Shown here piece after piece: positions 36,813-45,584 of a stretch of DNA of 64,000 bases. The DNA comes from Thermosipho melanesiensis BI429 (lineage in GTDB: Bacteria > Thermotogota > Thermotogae > Thermotogales > Fervidobacteriaceae). The notes beneath the pieces were generated by a model. The model was not told where the DNA came from. It made no database searches and was given only the letters and a program-made list of their open reading frames with translations. Position 1 is the first letter of the stretch, and each line of letters starts with the position of its first letter. The position numbers and the translations under genes are program-made. The stretch spans positions 1,674,001-1,738,000 of the forward strand of contig NC_009616.1 of NCBI RefSeq assembly GCF_000016905.1, in the 5' to 3' direction.

Positions 36813-37422
36813 ATGTTAAAAAGATTGAAAATAATTATATCAATGTTTATTGGTTATGTCAACAAGTTTATTAGTATTTGGAGTAAATACTGCAGATATC
36901 GTAAATTTATTGCCATATGAAACGTTATCAGTAAGTGAAACTGAAAGCATTATGCAAATGAGAAAGGAAGAAAAGCTAGCAAGAGATGTGTATTTAGTTT
37001 TTTATGATTTGTGGGGAATAAGAGTATTTAGTAATATAGCTGGAGCAGAGCAACAACATATGGATGCAGTTTTAACATTGATCAAAAAATACGATTCGAA
37101 TGATCCAATAAAAGTAGATGAAAGAGGTATATTTGAAGATGAAAATTTACAGGCGCTATATAATCAATTAGTTGAACAAGGTAGTAAGTCACTAGAAGAT
37201 GCATTAATTGTAGGAGCAACAATAGAGGATTTGGACATATATGATTTAGAAGAATTCTTAAAAATCACTGATAATCAAGACATTGAGTTTGTATATAAAA
37301 ATTTAATAAAAGGTTCTGAAAATCATATGAGAGCATTTGTAAGCCAATTATCAAGATTTAGTAAGACGTATACTCCAAAATACATTTTCCTCGAAAAATT
37401 TAATGAAATTATTTCAAATTAG
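36813..37422 (+). pseudogene. DUF2202 ferritin-like exported protein with a frameshift in the signal peptide
   Basis: The body (from 36,850) is a DUF2202-type helical domain with EEKLARDVYLVFYDLWG, AEQQHMDAVLTLI and ENHMRAFVSQL. The spaced Glu and His residues resemble a ferritin-like diiron site. The only good ribosome site (AAAGGAGG) serves ATG 36813, whose frame starts MLKRLKIIISMFIG and then runs out of frame with the body. Joining the two at about 36,850 gives a normal signal peptide ending LLVFGVNTA. It is either a recent frameshift or a sequence error; the body is intact. Confidence 0.7.
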
Positions 37423-37459
37423 AATTAAAGAAATAATAGTAGTATGAAATAAAAAAACA

Positions 37460-37481
37460 GGTGGTTTGAAAACAAACCACC
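37460..37481. terminator. Hairpin terminator between DUF2202 gene and ftsI
   Basis: GGTGGTTTG, loop AAAA, CAAACCACC, then TTTTATTTT on + and a T-rich tract on -. It serves both converging genes and abuts the ftsI stop. Confidence 0.8.
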
Positions 37482-37483
37482 TT

Positions 37484-39208
37484 TTATTTTAAATAGATTG
37501 TAAATTTGTCTGATAGAATTCCCGGATTTGGGATTTGTTTTTCTGCATATAACCCTTTTCCAACAAATGTTATGTTAAAATATTTCTTTAGTTCAAGAAG
37601 TTGCCTTAAATTCCAACCTTTTACATTTGGTACAACCCCAGGAGTTACATATATAGAGTTTTCCTCTTTTTTTATGTATTCAATTACAGTTTTTATTAAC
37701 TCTCTAAAAATTGGAGCTGCGACTTCACTGGATAGATAATATCCTGTAGGATTTCTTACCCAAATCAAACCAGTATACATTAAATCATTAATTTTAAAAC
37801 TTCCCACAAAAGTCATTAAATATTTTCCTGAATTTGGTTTGATTTCACTAGTGCCTGTTTTTCCGAATATTTCTATTCCAGGTACCTTTGCGTGCTTTCC
37901 TGTACCATTTTCGACTACGTCTTTTAAGAAGTTTCTCATTAATTTTGAAGTTTTTATGGTAATAACCCTATACTTTTTTTGCGTAGAGTTTTCTACGATT
38001 GTAGGGGAAATATAAATACCGTCATTTATGATAGAATTAAAAGCGGAAATTAATTGTATAGGAGTAACACCAATAGAATATCCAATAGGTAAATATGCCC
38101 AATCTACTTTTGACCAATTTTCGGGCGATTTTAATATTCCTCCTATTTCTCCTGGTAATTCTATTCCTGTGGGTTCTCCGAAGTGGAAAGTTTTAAATAT
38201 ATTGTATAAAATTTCTTGGCCGTAATTTTCTACAAGTATTTTTGAAGTTTTAACAGCTGCAACATTACATGATTCAGATATTGCTTTTTTTAGATCTATT
38301 AACCCGTGGGGATGAATATCAGTTATTTTAATGTCTAGATCTGTTTCTGGATATATATAACCATTACAAATAAAAGTAGCATCTTTTGTTGTTACATTTA
38401 AGTCTAAAGCTGCTGCATAGAATATAGGTTTTAACGCTGATCCCGGTTCAATGTAACCCATTGTATAATCGGGCCATGTATTAGTTGTAACAAGTGATTT
38501 TATTTTAGCAGTCTTTGTTTCCATTAGTATAATTCCAACACTTTCAGCGTTATATTTTTCTTTCTCTTTAAAGGCTAGTTCATATAATTTTTTTTGTAAA
38601 AGAGAATCTATTGTTAATTTTAGATTGTTTCCATTTTTTGGCGGTATTATATTTGTAATATTACCTTTTTTAGATATGTTACCCGAAAATTTAAAAACAA
38701 TTTTTCCATCTGATTTTTCTTTAAGATATTCATTGAAAACTTTTTCAATTCCAGAGTAATTTTGATTATGGATATTTCCAATTATTAAGTCCATTCCAAA
38801 ATCGGATAACGAAATTCTTTTCTGTACTATAGAAATGTTTACAAACTTTCTTAAATTAGTTGGGATTCTATTCCTTATTTCATCAATATCATTTGCTTCG
38901 CCTATTTTAATAAAACGTTTTTCCCTATCAATTTTGATGTTAAATCTGCTTTCTAGAAGTTTTAGATCTATTTCCATGGAAGGGTTGTAGAACCTATTTA
39001 AAAAATCTACATCAAGATATGCAACATAGTGAGGAACACTTGTTGCAATTAGATTATCATTGCAATCATAAATACTTCCTCTTAATGAAGGAATTTTTAT
39101 TTCCAGAGTGTTGTCTGTTTCAGAACTATTAATTTTTAAGATGTTTATTGTTTCAATAAGTATTAGTAAAAGTAGTAGCGAATAAATAAAAATTACTCTA
39201 ATTTTCAT
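37484..39208 (-). CDS. ftsI: Septal peptidoglycan transpeptidase (FtsI/PBP2 class) with a PASTA-like tail
   Basis: This 574-residue class B penicillin-binding protein has an N-terminal membrane anchor and the dimerisation start PSLRGSIYD. Transpeptidase motifs are SALK (about residue 256), SCN (about 313) and KTGTS (about 450). A C-terminal PASTA-like segment, TPGVVPNVKGWNLRQLLELK, follows. It cross-links cell-wall peptides at division on the outer face of the inner membrane. The ATG overlaps the ftsL stop. The order rsmH-ftsL-ftsI is the usual start of the dcw cluster, but the cluster ends here at a terminator. Confidence 0.9.
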   Translation of the reverse strand: MKIRVIFIYSLLLLLILIETINILKINSSETDNTLEIKIPSLRGSIYDCNDNLIATSVPHYVAYLDVDFLNRFYNPSMEIDLKLLESRFNIKIDREKRFIKIGEANDIDEIRNRIPTNLRKFVNISIVQKRISLSDFGMDLIIGNIHNQNYSGIEKVFNEYLKEKSDGKIVFKFSGNISKKGNITNIIPPKNGNNLKLTIDSLLQKKLYELAFKEKEKYNAESVGIILMETKTAKIKSLVTTNTWPDYTMGYIEPGSALKPIFYAAALDLNVTTKDATFICNGYIYPETDLDIKITDIHPHGLIDLKKAISESCNVAAVKTSKILVENYGQEILYNIFKTFHFGEPTGIELPGEIGGILKSPENWSKVDWAYLPIGYSIGVTPIQLISAFNSIINDGIYISPTIVENSTQKKYRVITIKTSKLMRNFLKDVVENGTGKHAKVPGIEIFGKTGTSEIKPNSGKYLMTFVGSFKINDLMYTGLIWVRNPTGYYLSSEVAAPIFRELIKTVIEYIKKEENSIYVTPGVVPNVKGWNLRQLLELKKYFNITFVGKGLYAEKQIPNPGILSDKFTIYLK

Positions 39209-39468
39209 TTCAAAGTCTTAGAACCTATCATTAAGGATTCTATCATTTTGTCCAAATTGGAAATTTCTGTTTTTAGATTGTTTGTTTCGTTTAGGAAGGC
39301 ATCTCTTTGTATTTGAAATTCAAGACTTAATCTAGAATAGTGAACAGATAACGAAACAGTTAATATAGAGAGCACAACTGGAATGGTTATAAGAAGTACA
39401 ATTTTAAAGAACTTGGTTAATTTAGTTGTTTTTGTAATACTTCGCTTCGCTTGGACACTGACTGGCAT
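39205..39468 (-). CDS. ftsL: FtsL-like cell division protein
   Basis: This 87-residue bitopic protein has a short cytoplasmic N-terminus, a membrane helix at about residues 24-46 and an outer coiled coil. No conserved motif is expected; identification rests on size, topology and position between rsmH and ftsI. FtsL proteins link the divisome complex to FtsI. AAGGGGGG precedes the ATG, and the gene overlaps ftsI by 4 bp. Confidence 0.75.
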   Translation of the reverse strand: MPVSVQAKRSITKTTKLTKFFKIVLLITIPVVLSILTVSLSVHYSRLSLEFQIQRDAFLNETNNLKTEISNLDKMIESLMIGSKTLK

Positions 39469-39480
39469 GGTAATCCCCCC

Positions 39481-40356
39481 TTAAATACGCTCCGCTACTC
39501 TTAATTTAGCACTCCTTGCTCTTGGATTATTTTTTGTTTCTTCTTGAGTAGGTTTAATTGGTCCAGCTATGTGTTTTAAATTATTTGAGTTTTTTATAAA
39601 ATGTTTTACTATTCTATCTTCAAGCGAGTGAAATGAAATTATTGCTAATCTTCCTCCAATTTCCAAAAGTTCTTCGGCATTTTTTAGTAACTGTTCAATA
39701 TTTTTTAGTTCTTTATTGACTTCAATTCGAATTGCTTGAAATGTTTTTGTTGCAAAGTGCCTTTTTCTTTTTCTAATTTCCGATGGTGGAAGAGCTTTTT
39801 TTATTATTTCAACTAATTCCTTAGTAGTGTTTATAGGTCTATTTTTTACTATTTGTTTTGCAATACGCCTTGCAAATCTTTCTTCTCCATACTTGAAAAT
39901 AATTTTGGAGAGTTTTTCTTCAGAGTAAAAGTTTGTTATTTTGTGTGCACTGGTATCTTGCTGGATATCCATACGCATATCAAGTGGTTCATCTCTATTA
40001 AAACTAAATCCTCTCCCTTCTGCTTTTAGTTGATAAGTTGAAATTCCTAAATCAGCTAAAATACCAGACACTCTTTCAATTCCTAATGATTTAAGTACAA
40101 CAGGAAGGTCTACGTAGGAAGCTTTTAAAAGAATAACATTATGGAAAGCTTTAAGATTTTTTTGGGCAATTTCTAAAACTTCTAAATCAACATCAATGGC
40201 AATAACCCGAGAGTTGGGACACTTCTTAGCAATCAAAAAAGTATGTCCACCTTCTCCAGCGGTACAATCAACATATATTCCATTATCTTTCCACAAAAGA
40301 TACTCAACTACTTCATTGGGTAATACCGGAATATGTTTGTCATTATACTTCCTCAC
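39481..40356 (-). CDS. rsmH: 16S rRNA (cytosine-N4) methyltransferase RsmH
   Basis: This 291-residue enzyme has the AdoMet motif VDCTAGEGGHT (about residues 29-39) and the family segment GILADLGISTYQL. Also present are GFSFNRDEPLDMRMD and the C-terminal ISFHSLEDRIVKHF. It methylates N4 of C1402 in 16S rRNA. The GTG start at 40356 is preceded by GGAG. It heads the rsmH-ftsL-ftsI operon behind a strong promoter. Confidence 0.95.
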   Translation of the reverse strand: MRKYNDKHIPVLPNEVVEYLLWKDNGIYVDCTAGEGGHTFLIAKKCPNSRVIAIDVDLEVLEIAQKNLKAFHNVILLKASYVDLPVVLKSLGIERVSGILADLGISTYQLKAEGRGFSFNRDEPLDMRMDIQQDTSAHKITNFYSEEKLSKIIFKYGEERFARRIAKQIVKNRPINTTKELVEIIKKALPPSEIRKRKRHFATKTFQAIRIEVNKELKNIEQLLKNAEELLEIGGRLAIISFHSLEDRIVKHFIKNSNNLKHIAGPIKPTQEETKNNPRARSAKLRVAERI

Positions 40357-40385
40357 TTCATCACTCCGCTCCGCTAAACTGATAC

Positions 40386-40414
40386 ATTATATAGAATAAC
40401 ATATATAATGTAAA
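40386..40414 (-). promoter_or_regulatory. Sigma-70-type promoter of rsmH-ftsL-ftsI
   Basis: On the - strand TTTACA (40,409-40,414) is separated by 17 bp from TATAAT (40,386-40,391), about 30 bp before the start codon. Box quality and spacing are near-consensus. Confidence 0.75.
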
Positions 40415-40436
40415 TGACGAAATTAAAATAAAAAGA

Positions 40437-40463
40437 AACTAAGTGCCCATAAAGCACTTAGTT
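40437..40463 (-). terminator. Terminator of the purine operon
   Basis: AACTAAGTGC and GCACTTAGTT form a 10-bp perfect stem around seven bases. The - strand continues TTCTTTTTATTTT. It lies downstream of the amidohydrolase stop. Confidence 0.8.
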
Positions 40464-40530
40464 ATAATATTTTAAACAAGATTAATTTATAAAAACAATA
40501 GTATACATGATTATTACAAAAATATTTCTT

Positions 40531-41889
40531 TTAAGTTTTTATCGATTTTTTTATTAATCTTTCAGAAATTTTGTTATGTTTTTCAACAAATTCATAAATT
40601 TCAAAATTTAAAAAGTTTCCATCATAAATTTTTATTTTTCCATTAATTACAGACAGTTCTACATTTTTAGCATCACATAACAAAATAGCGTTAATTGGTT
40701 CATGGAGCGCACCTGCAAACTCAACTTTATCCAATTTAATACCAATAAAATCTGCGGCCTTGCCTTTAGAAATTGTACCTACATAATCATCAATTTGTAA
40801 AACACTTGCACCACCTAATGTTCCCATCTTTAAGACTTCTTCTACTGTAAGAGAATTTGCACCATATTTTACCCTTTGGAGTAATAAAGTATTTCTAAGT
40901 TCTAGTAACATGTTATTAGTATCATTACTAGCACTTCCGTCCACTGCTATACCAACTTTTATTTTATCTTTTAACTTGAAAACTGGAGCTATTCCAGAAC
41001 CTAATCTCATATTTGATGAAGGACAATGCGCCATTCCAACGTTATTTAATGAGAGTTTTTCTATATCTTTTTCATTTAAATATACTAAATGTGCAAACCA
41101 CACCCTATCATTTAACCAGCCCAGTTCTTCCATATAATCAACAGGTCTTTTTCCGAATTTTTCCATACAGTATATTTCTTCATCATAAGTTTCTGCAAGA
41201 TGTGTATGTAATAAAATGTTATATTTTTCTGAAAGTCTGAGTGTTTCAACCATTAAATTTTTAGTAACTGAAAAAGGAGAACAAGGTGCAAGTGCAATTC
41301 TTAACATGGAATATTTGGAGTCATCATGATATTTTTGAATTACTCGTTCAGATTCACTTAAAATTTCATCATCTTTTTGTACCACGGAATCTGGTGGAAG
41401 ACCTCCATCTTTTTTACTTAAAGACATACTACCTCTTGTTGGATAAAATCTGATACCTATTTCTCGTGCTGCTTTAATTTCTGCATCAATAAGGTTGTTT
41501 TTTCCATAAGGGTATAAATAAAGATGATCTGTGGTTGTTGTTACACCAGTCTTAATCATTTCGTATGATGCAATTATTGTGCTAACGTATATAGCCTCTT
41601 CATCAATAAATTTCCAAATTTCATACAAATATACAAGCCAATCGAATAATTTGCTATTTGCCGCAAGACCTCGTGTTAGTGTTTGATACATGTGATGATG
41701 AGTGTTTACAAATCCAGGTAATACAATATATCCATCCAAATCGATAATTTTATCTGCTATTACATTTTCCCAATTTGTTCCGATTTCTTTAATTATGTTG
41801 TCTTCAACAAGGATGTACGCATTTTCCAGGTTACCAATTGTTTCATCAAATGTATACAAAAAAAATATATTTTTAAACAAAGTTCTCAC
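40531..41889 (-). CDS. Metal-dependent amidohydrolase (SsnA / 8-oxoguanine deaminase-like)
   Basis: This 452-residue enzyme of the COG0402 group has the metal motif HHH in FVNTHHHMYQTLTRG, LHTHLAET (third His), WFAHLVYL and the catalytic Asp in AVDGSASNDTNN. Such enzymes deaminate guanine-like or oxidised purines and s-triazines, or act on related ring amides. Position as the last gene after adenine deaminase and a molybdenum hydroxylase supports a purine substrate. GTG is the start, after AGAGGTGA. Exact specificity is not visible. Confidence 0.8.
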   Translation of the reverse strand: MRTLFKNIFFLYTFDETIGNLENAYILVEDNIIKEIGTNWENVIADKIIDLDGYIVLPGFVNTHHHMYQTLTRGLAANSKLFDWLVYLYEIWKFIDEEAIYVSTIIASYEMIKTGVTTTTDHLYLYPYGKNNLIDAEIKAAREIGIRFYPTRGSMSLSKKDGGLPPDSVVQKDDEILSESERVIQKYHDDSKYSMLRIALAPCSPFSVTKNLMVETLRLSEKYNILLHTHLAETYDEEIYCMEKFGKRPVDYMEELGWLNDRVWFAHLVYLNEKDIEKLSLNNVGMAHCPSSNMRLGSGIAPVFKLKDKIKVGIAVDGSASNDTNNMLLELRNTLLLQRVKYGANSLTVEEVLKMGTLGGASVLQIDDYVGTISKGKAADFIGIKLDKVEFAGALHEPINAILLCDAKNVELSVINGKIKIYDGNFLNFEIYEFVEKHNKISERLIKKSIKT

Positions 41890-41899
41890 AATATCACCT

Positions 41900-43312
41900 C
41901 TAATCGGAAAAGAAAATATTTCTTAACTCATCTTCATGCTTTTTCCTGTAATCTAAAATTTTTTCATCCATTTCTTCTACTATTTTTTGCTGATTTAACC
42001 AGTAATCTTTTGACTTTTGGACATTTAGTTCATCTACACTTTTTCCTTGTTGTTCTACCCAAGTGTAGTATTTTAAGTTGTGCCATCTTTGTCTACTAAA
42101 TTCATCTCCTTCAAAAATCCATGAAGGTTCTTGATACAACAAAATCCTTTCTGTTCTTGATTTGGCTTCCGTTCTATCTAGAACTCCATATTTTTTTGTT
42201 AAGTCTTTCATAACAGATCTGTATCTGTCTATTGAATCAGTTGCCACAATAAAAATATTATCGTTATTATTAAAATTATAATACTTTGCAATTTTAATTG
42301 CTGCAATTAAATTTGCAACACCTGAAATTCCAAATTTATCGGATATAAAATCTATTTCATCTTTTGGTATAAATTCCTTTAAAAATTTAATTCCTTCAGG
42401 ATCTGTTAGAACTTGAAGCATTTTTTTTGCATCGAGATCATCAACCAAAACAATAGCATCATTATTTAAAACATTATGTATCCAGGTAACATGCTTATCG
42501 CCGATTCCTTGAATATCATGAGCACCATATCCATTTAAAGAAATGGTAGGGCATTGTAAAGGTTCTACTGCCACAACTTTAGCAGTTGGAAATTTCTGTT
42601 TTACCCTATCACCACTTGCAATGGTTCCAGCTGATCCCACTCCTAATACTACGGCAGATATTTTTTGATTTCCAATTTTTTCCTTCTTTACCAAGTCTAT
42701 CATAGTATTTCCTGTAACGTAGTAATGGAATCTATAATTTCCAAATTCTTCGAATTGGTTTAAAATTCTAACATATTCAGGATTCTTTTGGTATAATTCT
42801 TTTGCTTTATCATAAATTTCTTTTACATTAGATTCACAACCCGTGGTTGCAACTACTTCTGCACCATATTTTTTTATTATTTCAAATCTTTCCTTGCTCA
42901 TTTCTTCTGGAAGGATAACAATTGATTTATAATTCATCCTTGAGGATACCCAAGCACCACCTATACCATAATTACCAGTTGAAGGCCAAATAAGTGTATG
43001 TTTAAATGGATCAACTTCACCATTTACGGTTTTTTCTGCAAGAATTGAGTATGTTGCTCCTACTTTATGACTTCCTGAAGGGAAATCTTTGGCATACAAA
43101 ACTATAATATTAGCCTTTATGCCTGTTAACTCTTGTGGTATAACAAAGTAATAATATTCATTATTTTCGTTTTTCCAAGTTATATTATAGAGATTAATAG
43201 GATGTAATGGATCTTTTTTCTTCAATTGGATTGCTCTTTTTCTAATTTTTAGATCAATCGTTTCAGGATGTAGCATTTCCTCATAAGTTGGTCCAATAAC
43301 CGGTACTTTCAT
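41900..43312 (-). CDS. PLP-dependent enzyme of the tryptophan-synthase-β fold
   Basis: The 470-residue protein has the Schiff-base Lys in FPSGSHKVGAT (about residue 82), WPSTGNYGIGG as the substrate loop and the phosphate-binding glycine loop VLGVGSAGTIASG. This is a fold-type II PLP enzyme, like cysteine synthase or diaminopropionate ammonia-lyase. A related enzyme, YgeX, occurs in Escherichia coli beside SsnA and XdhD, which resembles this cluster. The reaction here is unknown. It lies 4 bp after the molybdenum-hydroxylase gene and is probably translated with it. Confidence 0.75.
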   Translation of the reverse strand: MKVPVIGPTYEEMLHPETIDLKIRKRAIQLKKKDPLHPINLYNITWKNENNEYYYFVIPQELTGIKANIIVLYAKDFPSGSHKVGATYSILAEKTVNGEVDPFKHTLIWPSTGNYGIGGAWVSSRMNYKSIVILPEEMSKERFEIIKKYGAEVVATTGCESNVKEIYDKAKELYQKNPEYVRILNQFEEFGNYRFHYYVTGNTMIDLVKKEKIGNQKISAVVLGVGSAGTIASGDRVKQKFPTAKVVAVEPLQCPTISLNGYGAHDIQGIGDKHVTWIHNVLNNDAIVLVDDLDAKKMLQVLTDPEGIKFLKEFIPKDEIDFISDKFGISGVANLIAAIKIAKYYNFNNNDNIFIVATDSIDRYRSVMKDLTKKYGVLDRTEAKSRTERILLYQEPSWIFEGDEFSRQRWHNLKYYTWVEQQGKSVDELNVQKSKDYWLNQQKIVEEMDEKILDYRKKHEDELRNIFFSD

Positions 43313-43316
43313 TTTA

Positions 43317-45581
43317 TCACTCCTTTTCTGTAATAATATCCTTAATTGAAATTGGGATTTTATTTAATGCTTTTTTTATAGCATTAGAAACAGCATTAAA
43401 AATAGAAGGTGGAGCACTCATTAATGAAGGTTCGCCTAACCCTTTTGCACCAAATGGTCCCTGTGAAAATTCATCTTCTACAAAATCTACATTAAACTCA
43501 TTTGGAATATCCTTTATTGTAGGAATTAAGTAATTGTTGAAGTTTTTGGTTAGAATTTTTCCATTTTTTTGTTTTATCTCTTCAAAAAGAACATATCCCA
43601 TTCCTTGAATTATTCCTCCATGTACTTGGCCAATTGCTCCTTCTAAATTTATTACTTTACCTATATCGTGACATACCCATACCTTTTTAAGCTCTATTTT
43701 GCCTGTTAATAAATCTACTTCCACCATTGAAAGTTGTGTAGCATAAGAATAGGTGATATATGCTTCTCCAATCCCGTTTTCATGATCAAAATTCAACTTT
43801 GGAGTTTTGTACCAACCTGTTTCAGACAACTTTACATTATTATCATTACAAAGTTTGGCTATTTCATCAAACGAAAATTTTTTGTTTTTAAAATATACAT
43901 AACCATCTTTGAATAAAATTTCCTCTTTTTGAACTTTCAAATAACTTGAGAGGAAAGAAATTATATTCTCTTTAAGTTTTTCAGCTGCAATTTTCACGGC
44001 ATTTCCACTAAAAACAGTAGTTCTTGACGCAACTGTCGGACCACTGTCTTGAATAAATAATGTTTGAGGTTGTAGAACTCTTATTTTGGATACGTCCTGA
44101 CCTAAAATTTCAGAGATAATTATCGCGATAGTAGTTTTAGCACCTTGTCCCATTTCCGTGTTACCGATCATTACTGTAATTGTGCCATCTGATTGTATAT
44201 TTACTACGGCAGTTGCGCCATCAAGAAACTGTCCGCCAGCTCCCAAACTTACACCGTAGAAAATATGAGCCCAACCTAATCCGCGTTTTTTATATAAATT
44301 TTTCTCGTTAAATTCTTGTATTTCTCTTTTAAGTTTTTCATAGTTTGAAGCTATATAAACTTTTTTCAGAGTTTTTTTAGCACCTACAGATTCCTTTAAC
44401 AAATGTCCGGTAGAAGTTTTTTTGCCTATTTCTAAAGCATTTTTTACTCTTATCTCGTAAGGATCTATGTTAAGTTTTTTCGCTGCCAAATCCATAATTG
44501 ATTCTATAGCTAACAAAACTTGAGGGGAACCGAATCCTCTAAAAGCTCCACATGGAACTTTATTAGTATATACTCCCAATACCTCTACATCCACATTATC
44601 AACACTATATGCCCCACATGCATGTACCATTGTTCTGTACATTACAATTGGAGAAAGTGTAGAATATGCTCCCATATCTAGATAAATTTTAGATTTAACG
44701 CCTAAAATTGTCCCATCCTTTTTAAATGCAACTTTATAATATGATTTACTTGGATGGCGTTTACTTGTTTCTAGTATATCCATCTCTCTAGAGTAAATAA
44801 GTTTTACAGGTCTTTTTGTAAGATATGATAACAATGCAGCTTTTGCGGTGATGTATGATGGAACATCTTCTTTTCCACCAAATCCCCCACCTGTTTCTGT
44901 TTGAATAACATTTATATCTTTTAAATCAAGGTTTAAGATCTTTGCAACGTCCTTTTGTACGTAAAAAGGACATTGTGCACTAACGTATAATTCTAAGTTA
45001 GTTGAGAAATTTGTGACAATACCTTGTGTTTCAAGATATGCATGTTCTTGATATCCTGTTTCAAATTGTTTTGAAATAGTTAGATCTGCATCGTTAAAAG
45101 CTTTTTCTAAATTTCCTCTTTTTATTTTTCTTTTAAAGCCGATATTGCTTTTATCATGAATTAATATTTTATCTTCTATTGCTTCTTCAATGCTAAAGAC
45201 ACCAGGGAGTTCTTTAACTTTGATTTTTATTAGCTTTTTTGCAATTTTTGCAATTTCAGGACTTTCTGCTGCAATTAATGCAATTGCATCACCTTCAAAT
45301 CTTACTTTTTCTCCAATTGGAACCAAAAATGGCATATCTTCCACTACATGTCCAAATTTGTTGATTCCAGGCACATCTTTATATGTGGCTATTTTTATAA
45401 CCCCTGGAATCTTTTCCGCTTCCTCTGTATCTATATCTTCAAGAATTCCATGTGAAATATTTGCATGAACAACTTCTGCATAAAGCATGTTGGGAAAATA
45501 ATAATCTGCTGCATACTTTGATACTCCATTTGCTTTTTCCTTTGCATCTATTCTTATTACCTTATTTCCAAATACATTCAT
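43317..45581 (-). CDS. Molybdenum hydroxylase large subunit (xanthine dehydrogenase family)
   Basis: This 754-residue protein carries only the molybdopterin-binding part. It starts IRIDAKEKANGVSKYAADY, with QTETGGGFGGKED, PCGAFRGFGSPQ, and the active-site Glu in GAKGLGEPSLM (about residue 715). No iron-sulfur or FAD domain is fused, and no gene for either lies next to it. It may oxidise hypoxanthine, xanthine or another purine and needs partner subunits encoded elsewhere. It follows ade by 3 bp. Confidence 0.88.
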   Translation of the reverse strand: MNVFGNKVIRIDAKEKANGVSKYAADYYFPNMLYAEVVHANISHGILEDIDTEEAEKIPGVIKIATYKDVPGINKFGHVVEDMPFLVPIGEKVRFEGDAIALIAAESPEIAKIAKKLIKIKVKELPGVFSIEEAIEDKILIHDKSNIGFKRKIKRGNLEKAFNDADLTISKQFETGYQEHAYLETQGIVTNFSTNLELYVSAQCPFYVQKDVAKILNLDLKDINVIQTETGGGFGGKEDVPSYITAKAALLSYLTKRPVKLIYSREMDILETSKRHPSKSYYKVAFKKDGTILGVKSKIYLDMGAYSTLSPIVMYRTMVHACGAYSVDNVDVEVLGVYTNKVPCGAFRGFGSPQVLLAIESIMDLAAKKLNIDPYEIRVKNALEIGKKTSTGHLLKESVGAKKTLKKVYIASNYEKLKREIQEFNEKNLYKKRGLGWAHIFYGVSLGAGGQFLDGATAVVNIQSDGTITVMIGNTEMGQGAKTTIAIIISEILGQDVSKIRVLQPQTLFIQDSGPTVASRTTVFSGNAVKIAAEKLKENIISFLSSYLKVQKEEILFKDGYVYFKNKKFSFDEIAKLCNDNNVKLSETGWYKTPKLNFDHENGIGEAYITYSYATQLSMVEVDLLTGKIELKKVWVCHDIGKVINLEGAIGQVHGGIIQGMGYVLFEEIKQKNGKILTKNFNNYLIPTIKDIPNEFNVDFVEDEFSQGPFGAKGLGEPSLMSAPPSIFNAVSNAIKKALNKIPISIKDIITEKE

Positions 45582-45584
45582 ACA

